Assembly (NCBI RefSeq): GCF_000330505.1
Contig: NW_004191720.1
Span: 147,309-162,848, forward strand
Source: Entamoeba invadens IP1
Taxonomy: Eukaryota; Evosea; Mastigamoebida; Endamoebidae
DNA: 15,540 bases
Reading direction: 5' to 3'
Both the position numbers and the translations under genes were made by a program. Shown here one piece after another: positions 1 to 8,888 of this stretch (position 1 is its first letter; each line of letters begins with the position of its first letter). A model generated the notes under the pieces. That model had not been told where the DNA came from, did not search any database, and saw only the letters and a list, made by a program, of their open reading frames with translations.

Positions 1-32
1 TTATAATTTAGTTGTGTAATTAAATTAAATTA

Positions 33-52
33 AGGCGACCTTGAAAATTTAT
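33..52 (+). repeat. Left member of imperfect GGCGAC inverted pair
   Basis: The sequence GGCGACCTTGAAAATTTATC is matched on the opposite strand near 2220-2238 by GGCGACTTTCGAGATTGTC, about 15 of 19 positions agreeing once one gap is allowed on each side. GGCGAC is rare in such AT-rich DNA. TTAA lies directly next to the left copy and one base outside the right copy, but TTAA is common here. It may be the terminal inverted repeat of an old element; this is weak. Confidence 0.3.
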
Positions 53-2183
53 CAAAATACTTAAGCTGATATTATTTATTTGAAGTCAAAAACATACATA
101 AAATAATTAAAAACTTGCAACAAAAGGTTTAAAACGCGTGTCAAATAATTATAAATATAAAAAAAATAATGAATTAATTATTTTATATATTAAAAAATGA
201 TCACAAAAAAATTATTTGGTAAACAAAAAAATAATTGTATTTCTTTAAAATTATTTATATTTAAACAATTGTATTTTACATTAAAAATGTACTTTTTGAT
301 ATTCACACATACAGTTATTAATATGAAAAGACATTGAATGATAAATAAATAATTAACAATCATGTTCAAATGTATTTGTTGTTGTAAACATAACCAAAGA
401 GAATAACTGTTTTTGACATATTTTTGATTATTGAATATATCTTTTATATTTAAAACGGGTGTGACAATTTTCATTGTGTAACTACATAAAAACCAATTAT
501 TTTCAAATAACTCATTGTTGATAATAACATGTAAATTATGTTATTTAATATATATTATCTTTTTAATTTATTCTGTCTAATTACACACATAAATAACACA
601 ATTTTAATAATGACATAACAACTGTTATTTAATAGTGAAATAATAACATGATTATACATTCACTTTTAATGATTGTATTTTGATATTTAATATAAAATGA
701 TTTACTTTTATACTTTACGTGTTCATTGAAAAATGAATTAATTTATCAAACATTTATACCTTTTGAGTGTATAAACATATAATTTTAAACTAAACAATAA
801 CAAAATTATTATAGTATAAAAAGAATTTAAATAAATATTTTAACGACTTGTGGTTCACACCTATGTGTACATGTTATGAATAAATAAATTATATATTTAC
901 TGTTTAAAATAACTGACAACCACTTAAAGCTTTTTTTTATGATAAATAATCAGATATACATATGAACAAAATTAAAAAATAATGATAATGAACGAATTTG
1001 TATTTGTAATTAAATTGGTGTTGTTACTTAGGTTAAATATATTTTATAAATTTAAGTAACAATATTTTTTTCTACAATACTAATATAATTCTTTTTGAAA
1101 GCATTTGAATTGATATTAAATGTTTGTGTATTACTAAATAATATGTGCATCGTATTATAAATTCAAAGAGACAAACATTTATGTTTTAATGCACTTTTAT
1201 GTATCATCTAAATTAATAACTATTATGATAAATAAATATATATAATTAATTTTAAAATATAAAATAATAAAAAGTGTATTCATTTTTGTTGAAACGACCA
1301 AGTTTATGTACCACAACAAAGAACTGAAATTAATTTTATAATTATAATTGTCTGCTTTTACTCTTTGATAATAAAATGATTATTTTTATATCTTATGAAT
1401 ATATGTGAGAGAGCAACACGTTTAAAGCAAAAATGTTTTAAACTGTGCTATTCTAGTAATTTTAATGTAATGATTTTAAATATATATTTGATGTTACATG
1501 TTTACACACTAAAAACTTATCATGTTTTATTTTTGACATTTTATAAAAATGAAAATGTTGTGATTAACAATGAAACCTAATACACATTCTGTTGTTATTA
1601 AATTATTAAAATTAATAATCAGTACATGTTTCTATTTTATATAATAATAAATGTTGTGGTGTTACTAAGGTAAATCTGTTTAATTATGTCTTTATATTTA
1701 AATAATAAGAAAACAAAAGTTAAAGAAAATAATCGTTAAAACAACTCTCTTATATGTAATTATCAATAAAAGTTGTTGAATGAAAAATTGTACATCGACG
1801 TAGTTACACAATCAATTGATGATAATCGTTTATTTTTGTTATAATGAATATCATAGTCATTACACATAAGTTATTATTTACAATCAATAAATTCAATGTT
1901 ATAAACAACTATTATTTAAGTGGATATTTAATTTGAGAATTACCTTTGTATCAATACTGGTGTATATTTGTTTTGTGTTTATTTGAACGTTAAATTGTGT
2001 TGAAATTTTTGTAACGTGAAAATTGATAACACGATCAGTTAAAATTAATGGTTATTATATATAATCAATTCAACAATGTGTAAATTAAGAAAAAAATAAT
2101 TTTGTGAAATTTTTTAAAAAATATTTTTTTTGTTATTTAGTAAAGAGGAAAGTAAAATGCCGATTTACAAAAAATAATTAATT

Positions 2184-2215
2184 CGACCCATAAGATCTTA
2201 AAATTACTTGGGTCG
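2184..2215. repeat. Short inverted repeat, CGACCCA / TGGGTCG
   Basis: A perfect 7-bp inverted repeat (2184-2190 and 2209-2215) with an 18-base AT-rich loop. It sits just inside the right GGCGAC copy and is notable only because it is GC-rich in a very AT-rich setting. It could be a subterminal repeat of a mobile element; no function can be assigned. Confidence 0.4.
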
Positions 2216-2219
2216 TGAC

Positions 2220-2238
2220 AATCTCGAAAGTCGCCTTT
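2220..2238 (-). repeat. Right member of imperfect GGCGAC inverted pair
   Basis: Read on the minus strand this gives GGCGACTTTCGAGATTGTC, the partner of the copy at 33-52. It lies between the 7-bp inverted repeat and the 8-bp tandem repeat. Confidence 0.3.
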
Positions 2239-2245
2239 AATGTCA

Positions 2246-2348
2246 AATAATTTAATAATTTAATAATTTAATAATTTAATAATTTAATAATTTAATAATT
2301 TTATAATTTTATAATTTTATAATTTTATAATTTTATAATTTTATAATT
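2246..2348. repeat. 8-bp tandem repeat in two homogeneous blocks
   Basis: Seven exact copies of AATAATTT (2246-2301) run in register into five exact copies of TATAATTT (2302-2341) and a partial sixth (2342-2348). The first base of the unit switches from A to T once and for all, as expected when separate blocks of an array expand by slippage or unequal exchange. The array ends about 60 bases 3' of the phosphatase stop codon, so it may lie in or near the end of that transcript. Confidence 0.95.
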
Positions 2349-2371
2349 AAATTAATGTTAATTAAATGATT

Positions 2372-2384
2372 AAATTAATTAAAG
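2372..2384 (-). promoter_or_regulatory. Possible polyadenylation motif of the phosphatase gene
   Basis: On the minus strand the sequence CTTTAATTAATTT begins about 28 bases after the TAA stop and contains TAATT twice. The Entamoeba 3'-end signal is known as UA(A/U)UU close to the stop. The DNA is so AT-rich that chance matches are frequent. Confidence 0.3.
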
Positions 2385-2411
2385 TTTTTTTAAACTACAA
2401 ATTTACGTTTT

Positions 2412-3302
2412 TCACTCTTCGACTTTCTTCATTTCGATTTCCTTGATGATGTCCATTACCAGTTCTTCGTTGACTTTCTCGACACTTCTTCTAGTTTTTC
2501 TCTTCTCACAATTTTGCGTTTTGTTTTGGTCTTCCAACAAACTTAGTTTCTGATAAAATCCGCTGTGTAGTGCAATATGATAGAACCTCTCTTTAAATAT
2601 CTTTTCTGCTGTTTTTATATTGATTTGATAAGCCATCATCAAATAAGCCACAATTACACAAGCAGACCGACTAAGTCCCTTTTCGCAGTGAACAAAAACG
2701 TTCTCGTTTAGACTTCTTGACTCATCGATGTGTTGTTTTAACTCGTCGAAATACATTTCAATTGGAGCGTCCGACTCGTCTCTCACAGGGACTCTTAGAG
2801 TAACTATTTGGTGTTGAAAGTAGTGATATTCCACGTTACTTCTATTCTCATAGAAACACACAAGATTTGGCGTCACGTTGATCACCTTTTTGATTTTATT
2901 CTCTTTGAGCCAATTAGTGTTACACGCGACTTGTGCGCTTCCTATAAACACGTTTTTGCATATCTCCGTTCCTCGACTCGCGCAGTCAAATTTTAAATAT
3001 TTGAACTTCCGCGTGTTTTTGTCTTTACAAAGAATTTTTCTTGTTTTCACTTTTTTGTGCTTTAAAAATTTTTGAATCTTTTTTGGTGTTGGCTGGTTTG
3101 TTGTTTGGAGCGGTTTAATTTTAAGCACTGAAAATGGGTGTGTAATTATAGTAAAGTCATAGTCCTCAAGACTTTTCTTCGGCTTTTTCTCTTTGGAAAT
3201 GTCGATTTCTGATTGAGTCACAGTCTCACTTATATAACTCTGAGATACACTTGTTGAGCGACGAATAACAAAATAGTCAAATAGTGATCGGTTGTGACTC
3301 AT
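2412..3302 (-). CDS. Dual-specificity protein phosphatase (DSP family)
   Basis: A 296-residue intracellular phosphatase that should remove phosphate from Tyr and Ser/Thr of target proteins through a cysteinyl-phosphate intermediate. The catalytic domain covers roughly residues 103-260. The signature HCEKGLSRS (205-213) fits HCxxGxxR[ST], with nucleophile Cys206 and phosphate-binding Arg212; Asp175 in VPVRDES is placed as the general acid. The family block YFDELKQHIDES precedes the P-loop and VIVAYLM follows it. The first 100 residues are Lys-, Ser- and Thr-rich, resemble no known domain and contain no LRR, unlike the LRR-phosphatase fusions known in Entamoeba. The tail from 260 on is charged. 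There is no signal peptide or membrane segment. ATG at 3302 is the first Met of the frame and follows a short AT-rich leader. Substrates are unknown. The active-site set is complete, so the enzyme is probably active. Confidence 0.93.
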   Translation of the reverse strand: MSHNRSLFDYFVIRRSTSVSQSYISETVTQSEIDISKEKKPKKSLEDYDFTIITHPFSVLKIKPLQTTNQPTPKKIQKFLKHKKVKTRKILCKDKNTRKFKYLKFDCASRGTEICKNVFIGSAQVACNTNWLKENKIKKVINVTPNLVCFYENRSNVEYHYFQHQIVTLRVPVRDESDAPIEMYFDELKQHIDESRSLNENVFVHCEKGLSRSACVIVAYLMMAYQINIKTAEKIFKERFYHIALHSGFYQKLSLLEDQNKTQNCEKRKTRRSVEKVNEELVMDIIKEIEMKKVEE

Positions 3303-4124
3303 TGGCTATTTTTGTTATCAAGTTAACAATTTGATTTAATTTAACTATTAAACTATTCTATTATTTTTATTATATTTTATTAATAATGTATAGTTTTGGT
3401 ATTTTGTATCTTTTTATTTTAATTAAATAAAATTAATTTGTTTATTACAACCTGAATATCATAAAAGTGATAATTCATTAAAATATATAGTTGTAAAATA
3501 GTTAATATCATTATTTATATATAATAATAAAATATAATAACAATTGCTATAATTTACTATTATAATTAATAGTTATTATTAAAAAAAATAAATCAACAAC
3601 TAGTTATTAGTTTGTAATATTTTTTTTGTTTAGTGTTGTTATAAATGTTATTTGGTTTATCATTTAATACAAATATTGTCAATTCCATAATTTTGAATAT
3701 TATTTAAAAGCAAAATGCTTTAAAAATATATTTCAAAAACACATAAAAATTATTGTACAACACAATATTTTTTGTGTGTATTTATTATCAAATTAAACAT
3801 AGTCAAATATTTTTAATAACACTCACAAATTTAACAAAACATTGCTTAATACTGATTGTTATAAAAGAAATAAAAATACAAACACAATTATTACTTTTAT
3901 AAAAAAATACTTTTATTATTAAAAATTGTAGACTAATAACATATTATATTGATATTAAATGTAACATTGACTGTCATAATATTCGTTTTTTGAATACAAT
4001 TTTATCAATTTACTTATATATAAATATAATTTAAATATATTCAAATGTCACATGTTAGATATTCATTTAACCAAAAAATGTTTTAAAAACAATAAAAATC
4101 AAAACCATTTTCCATTCGTTTATT
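3303..4124. other. AT-rich intergenic spacer
   Basis: About 820 bases of mainly A and T between the phosphatase start and the stop of the secreted-protein gene, both on the minus strand. It must hold the phosphatase promoter and the 3' end of the upstream gene. I see no coding signal, RNA gene or distinct repeat in it. Confidence 0.6.
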
Positions 4125-4865
4125 TCATAATCGTCCTAGTGAATAAAAGCTTTTAGTTGGTTTATTCTCTTCAACTCCATTTTCTATACCCAACAAAAAC
4201 TTATTCATGTTTTGGACAATACCAATTGTCTCTCTTCGAGCTTCATAATAAGTAAACAATGGATTATCCAACATACCAAATAAACAATATGTAAGATCAA
4301 ATATAAATGTTCTTATATTTTTAAATTTAAGTTCCATTGTTTCAACCTCTTTTTTTCTTTCAATTGTAATTTTGCGTTTCATTTTTGATGTTTCAAATTT
4401 CCTTGTGAACCTTCTTTGTGCTTTCCAAAACCTACCCAACGTTCTTTTAGTGCTTTCTGCAGCCATCCATTCAATTATCGGAATGAGAAATCTTATTGCA
4501 GCAATAACTCTTCTCGAACCAGGATGATCAACTTCAAGTTCCTTTTCTAGAGTTTCAAACATGTAACAAAAGTTGTTGAATGTGATAAGTTCTTGTCTTG
4601 AAAATGGGCCAAACAAAACACCTCGTGAAAGAAACATTTTTAGTGTTTTCATTTCAGATAAAAAATAATTTATTTTTGAATGGATTGTAATCATTAAACT
4701 TTGTAAATTCAGGTTTTGTTGTTCTAAATTTTCAACTTGTGACTCGAGCCTTCGTGCCAATTCATATTCTTGTCCATGAGTAACTCTAATGAAACTGGGT
4801 TTTAATGGAGTATCAGAAAAGGCATAAATTACATCAAAGAAATATAATACAATTAAAAACAACAT
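4125..4865 (-). CDS. Predicted secreted or membrane-inserted coiled-coil protein
   Basis: A 246-residue protein of unknown function. Residues 1-15 (MLFLIVLYFFDVIYA) form a strongly hydrophobic N-terminus like a signal peptide, with plausible cleavage after Ala15. Residues about 34-75 (ARRLESQVENLEQQNLNLQS and on) have the heptad spacing of a coiled coil. Residues 119-135 (RVIAAIRFLIPIIEWMA) are moderately hydrophobic and may be an amphipathic or membrane helix. Residues 145-178 are strongly basic. Only Cys100 and Cys194 remain in the mature protein. Base composition is clearly less AT-rich than the flanks and the frame is unbroken, so I take it as a real gene. ATG at 4865 is the first Met and follows AATAAA. 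It matches no family I recognise and may be specific to Entamoeba. If the N-terminus acts as an anchor rather than a cleaved signal, the protein would be membrane bound. Confidence 0.8.
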   Translation of the reverse strand: MLFLIVLYFFDVIYAFSDTPLKPSFIRVTHGQEYELARRLESQVENLEQQNLNLQSLMITIHSKINYFLSEMKTLKMFLSRGVLFGPFSRQELITFNNFCYMFETLEKELEVDHPGSRRVIAAIRFLIPIIEWMAAESTKRTLGRFWKAQRRFTRKFETSKMKRKITIERKKEVETMELKFKNIRTFIFDLTYCLFGMLDNPLFTYYEARRETIGIVQNMNKFLLGIENGVEENKPTKSFYSLGRL

Positions 4866-5620
4866 TTTATTGTTTTTGAGATGTAATGATTATCTTTATG
4901 TAAATTTTTTATTTAAAAAATAGACAAAACAGTTACATCATTAAAAATTGATACAAAAAAGATATTATCGCTTTTAATATCTGTTGTTTTTAAATAAAAA
5001 CTTGTTTCAAATATTATTTAATTGATGAAATGTAACTTAAAACAAACGTTTGTTCGTTCAACACAAAACAATAAATATTTTGTTCACTTTTTTATTTTAT
5101 TATAGTATTTATTTTGATTTTATTATTAACATACTTTTATATGTTTTATTTTTGTCGAATAATTATTAATTAAATCTTATTATATTTTCAACAAAAACAT
5201 TTATTTCAATGATAAAATTGTGTTAATATTAATCAGCAACGTCCACATTATTGTCATGAAAACGTTTTTTATTTAAATAAAAAGTTACTTGTTTATAAAA
5301 TTAAAAATATATTACATCTTATTAAAATTATGTATAAATGTTATTAATAGATAATTGTTAGTCAAGATTTTTTTATGATCAATAACATTATATTGAATAG
5401 TGATGAATAGAATATTTGTAATAAAAAGTTGTTTTTATATCACTATTTAAAAACATTAATGTCTATGTAACTTTACAACATAAAATTAGAAAAAAATTAC
5501 CTTTTAAAATATAATTTCACTAAGTCAAAAAAAGAGGAAAATGTGTATTGTAATACACACGAAAAAAATTGATAAACAAATAAATATTTAAGTAACATAA
5601 TTGTGATTTGCTTTCGAATT
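4866..5620. other. AT-rich intergenic spacer
   Basis: Roughly 750 AT-rich bases upstream of the secreted-protein gene. On the minus strand a TATA-like run lies about 45-60 bases before its ATG. The only distinct structure seen is a small inverted repeat at 5542-5559. No coding signal was found. Confidence 0.55.
5542..5559. repeat. Small perfect inverted repeat
   Basis: TGTGTATT, two bases, AATACACA: an 8-bp perfect stem about 60 bases 3' of the small minus-strand reading frame at 5621-5791. It may be chance; its role is unknown. Confidence 0.5.
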
Positions 5621-5791
5621 TTAAGTCTCATTTCTCAGCAATTCACAACTGGAGTTTAAATATAAAAAAACGTAACTATCGTCAAATAGTTTACATATAA
5701 ACAATGTCTCATTATAGACAAACCAGAAAATAGTCGTTTTGAAAATTGATGGTAACTCGTTGTTATTTTCTTCAATTTCTGACATAGACAT
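5621..5791 (-). CDS. Small hypothetical ORF or gene remnant, 56 codons
   Basis: An open frame beginning MSMSEIEENNNELPSIF and ending in LLRNET. Its amino-acid make-up (Glu, Asp, Ser, Trp, Cys) is more protein-like than random AT-rich translation, and local base composition is less AT-rich than the spacer to its left. The middle, FWFVYNETLFICKLFDDSY, faintly recalls a polo-box strand pattern, but one short stretch cannot support that. It lies directly downstream of the decayed minus-strand material at 5812-6510 and may be its tail or a separate broken gene. Upstream in frame there is a stop, and no longer start was found. Confidence 0.3.
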   Translation of the reverse strand: MSMSEIEENNNELPSIFKTTIFWFVYNETLFICKLFDDSYVFLYLNSSCELLRNET

Positions 5792-5811
5792 AATCGGCTG
5801 AATTTTTTTTC

Positions 5812-6510
5812 TTATTTAAAGTCGTATAAAAGAAATGCAAACTTTGTAATGATAACGTAAAAAAATCTCTCACAAAGAACGTGATTGTTTTGCGAAACAA
5901 CACACATAAGTACAAAAAGGAGTTAAACAATTTGTGTTTAATTCATCCTTTTTTTCTCTTCGAATTCTTGAATCGATTTTAGTGTTATTTGTGTGATGAA
6001 CCTGTCGTCCATATTGACCGCGACACCCAAAAATACATCGCAACGTGGTGTTTTTTACATCATCGTTCTGCGAGTCCACTAAAGGCAAAAGTGCTTCCAA
6101 ACAAAACGACAACGCATTTTTTTTATTGACCGTAAATTTTTTGAATCAGTTTTTTAAAATTAGTTTGATTTTTAGTTTAAAAACTAATAAATACTATATT
6201 ATTATTTAACAAATGAAAAATTTCAACAAAGTACGTGTTCTGAATATTCAACAACACAATTACATGCAATCCACATATAAGTGGAAACCCGATTTTTAAC
6301 TCGAGTTTATCTGGTTTTAAAAGTTGATATTTTCAGTAAATAATATCAACATAAACTGCATTGTAATCAACTGATTTTGGTGAAACACATTGAGTTTAAT
6401 AAGTGGTGTTAACAAGTTTGTTTGATGATTTTGGAAAATAAAACAGAGCAACAACGGTTTGATAAGACATTGTGAATCAACGACAAATCATTTTAACACG
6501 TAAAAACTTT
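5812..6510 (-). pseudogene. Broken gene fragments, possibly armadillo/importin-alpha-like
   Basis: Protein-like stretches occur in changing minus-strand frames, separated by stops. In order: NLLTPLIKL (about 6392-6418), VSTYMWIACNCVVEYSEHVL (6228-6287), ALLPLVDSQNDDVKNTTLR (6038-6094) and VNMDDRFITQITLKSIQEF in another frame from 6018. The last frame runs to 5812 with internal stops, including one at 5938-5940. The third stretch has the helix pattern of an armadillo repeat, and the order roughly resembles the C-terminal half of importin-alpha, the nuclear import adaptor. Spacing near the end does not fit well, so the family call is tentative. A 5' half is missing: the neighbouring LRR pseudogene occupies the place where it would lie. 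GC is higher than in the spacers, which supports former coding. Confidence 0.35.
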
Positions 6511-6567
6511 GTTTATTTCTTGTATTTTTTTACACTTGGTAAATATATGATTATTTTGATGATTTAT

Positions 6568-8084
6568 TTATATAGTTTGTTTTACCATATTTATAATATT
6601 AAAAAAATAAGTGGTCAATTCCCTTAATATTAATAGAGTATTTGAATACACTTTTAACAGGAAGTGTTTTTTAAGTGTTAAAATTGTTTTTTTCACATCC
6701 CTAAATTTAATTAAAACTAATGCCAATTTTTATCAATTCAAATTGATTTAATTATTCTTTAAATTTAACAGAGAAATTGACGTCTTCCAAAAAATCGCCA
6801 AAATAAATTTGTTTTTGAGTTACTAACAAGAAGTTTGCTGCAAATTCTTTCGACACAACATTGTCTTTTTTTAATACAAAGAAAAAAAGACGATGTTGTA
6901 TTTTTTACTTCGCACCATTTTCTGAGAACAACATATTATACTTCATGTCCACATCAATCAAATTTGCATTGTTTTCAGTCATTTTTCCCATAATTTCGAC
7001 AGTGTCATTCACTTTTTGCATATTTAAATTTCTCAACTTATTTCTAAATTTTTGATGACCGTTATAATAAAATTAGTTACAATTATTTCTCGAAATGCAC
7101 ACTGTTTACTTCGACATTCACAATCATTTTATTTATTTGGATTACTTCGACGTGTGTTGGCAGAATTATTTCGTCCACGTCGCTACTAACTATTTCAATT
7201 TCTTACACATAGTCGCACGTGAAAACAACGTAATAACACCATGTCTCTACGTTGACATTGGTGTGTTAAACATTAAAGAAAATCTTTAAAGCCAAAGACG
7301 TGGATTTTTGTTAACTAAATTCAATCGCATCTTCTCCTCAATAACATTAATATCACCGCTAAAGATATGTAGTATTATCAACTGACTTGGAATTACACTT
7401 CCACAAGTCAAGTCCAAATAATTCATTGTGTTTTTAATTGTTGTACAAAAATGTTGTGTAAATAGTAACATAATCTGGCAGATTAGGAAGTGTCGAGAGA
7501 TTAACATAGTTATCATTGAAAGACTACAGTGTTAAAATAATCACAATTTTGGTGTTTTTCTTGTTTTTAAATTGAGTTTGACAATATTAGATACATTTGC
7601 TAGTGTCAATACAAAAGTGACTTTTTGCAGTGTGTCGTGACATATAATTGACTCATAAGAAGTGTTGTCAGTAGAAACACAGTTTCATGTGATCACAAGT
7701 ACTTTTAACTGCTTAAATGTGGTGTAATCAACGTAGACCAATTCCATTACTTGTGATGCGTATTTTATTAGGATACCACTTGGTCTTTAACAGCTAAAAA
7801 CAGTCAAAGAATACGACTGCAAGTTCATTTCCACTATTGGAATGGAATTTGAGTTTATTTTTCATTAGTGTTGAGTATGAGTTAAAATAAAAAAGTGTTT
7901 ATATATTTTGGAAAAAAGAATGATTTTTCAATTGTAGACTTTAATGAGAAATTGTGTGAGTTCACATGCATGGAATTGACAAAAGAAAAACACTTGTTGT
8001 TTATCAAAATAAATTAGTAGACGTCTTCGATCGTCGGTATATATAAAATAACATTTTGGGGAATATAGGCTTAAGTACGACCAT
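6568..8084 (-). pseudogene. Decayed LRR-family gene, paralogue of the 8889 gene
   Basis: A full-length ruin of the LRR gene at 8889-10460. It starts with ATG at 8084 as MVVLKPIFPK (intact: MKQLESVFLK). After a one-base loss in an A run it continues QNVILYIPTIEDVY (intact KNVILYLQTSSDIC), hits TAA at 8014-8016, then FILINNKC (intact FILINKKC). Further matches in shifting frames are YTTFKQLKVLVIT at 7688-7726 (intact YTEKFVELKTLVIN), EIILP near 7172 (DVVLP), GDFLEDVNFS near 6799 (GIDLEEVTFS) and an exact GDVKK at 6699. Distances from the start agree: 71/72, 912/945, 1285/1323 and 1385/1392 bases in pseudogene/gene. Stops also occur at 6905-6907 and 6752-6754, and many frameshifts are needed. 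The last matching frame ends at TAA 6568-6570. Short open frames on the plus strand here are shadows. Confidence 0.88.
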
Positions 8085-8888
8085 TTGAATCGAATTATTT
8101 TGTTTTAAATTTTTCAAATGATATAAAAATAGGTTTAGTGCTTTTATTGAATAAAAACAAATTATTAAAGTACTTATTTTTATTTTGATTTATTGTTATA
8201 TGAGAAATACAATACAAAAGTCTTTTAAAGTTATTTGGTACTTTTAGGACAATCAGAAATGGACTATTATGGAAAATCATATCAAAGTTTTTATTTTATT
8301 GTTTTAGTTCTTTGCGTTTTATTTAACATTTGTTGTTTAAATGATATTAAAACAACAAATTTTGAAGTCATTATTTGTTTTCAAAATATGTTAAAATACT
8401 AAATTCTTTATTATTTATCAAAAATGAAACAATGTTTCAAACAAATATTTGATTAATCCGTTGTAAAAACAAAAGATTAATTATATTTTTACTATCATTT
8501 TTATATATTAATAATAACTAATATACCATATTTAAAATAATAATAACGAATAATTGTATTGTTTTAGACATTAAATCAATTTAAACATTTTAAATAGTTC
8601 AAACTGCAACGAATCAAGAATACACAGTTGTGAGGAATATGATACTTTAATTAAAAAACAATAAAATTACATTTGAATAAATAAAATATAATATATAATG
8701 ACATGAAAATAATAAAATTTATTCAAAACATATGATAAATAGTGTTTTTCTGAATTATTTTTCACAATTATTATATATTATATTATATTGAATTAGAAAT
8801 TATACATCAAAAATGCTTTATATCAAAACTCAATTATTCATAACACTCTTCAATTTGAAAAAACTCGAAACTAAACTTAAAAATAAAA
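8085..8888. other. Spacer between divergent LRR paralogues
   Basis: About 800 bases of AT-rich DNA separating the start of the decayed LRR gene (leftward) from the start of the intact one (rightward). It should contain the promoter of the intact gene. A TATA-like CTTTATATC lies near 8815, and the leader just before the ATG is A-rich. I see no coding signal or repeat, and no match to the short Entamoeba GAAC promoter element. Confidence 0.55.

Larger units (their letters stand above)
1..2245. other. Long AT-rich gene-free stretch
   Basis: More than 2 kb with no convincing coding signal on either strand. The open frames that exist (for example about 94 codons at 190-474 minus and 61 codons at 1395-1580 plus) are rich in Asn, Ile, Phe, Leu and Tyr, as expected from random AT-rich DNA, and match no family I recognise. 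I saw no decayed LRR gene of the kind found further right. The stretch is bounded by a short imperfect inverted pair (near 33-52 and 2220-2238), which leaves open that it is an old mobile element. Confidence 0.6.

Noticed and set aside
190..474. 94-codon minus-strand open frame
   Set aside because: Composition (Ile, Asn, Phe, Tyr, Lys) is that of random AT-rich DNA, with no motif and no change in base composition against its flanks.
6861..7516. Three open frames of 64-76 codons, two on plus and one on minus
   Set aside because: They lie in the decayed LRR gene. The plus ones are antisense shadows and the minus one is a piece of the pseudogene in one of its frames, not a gene with its own start.
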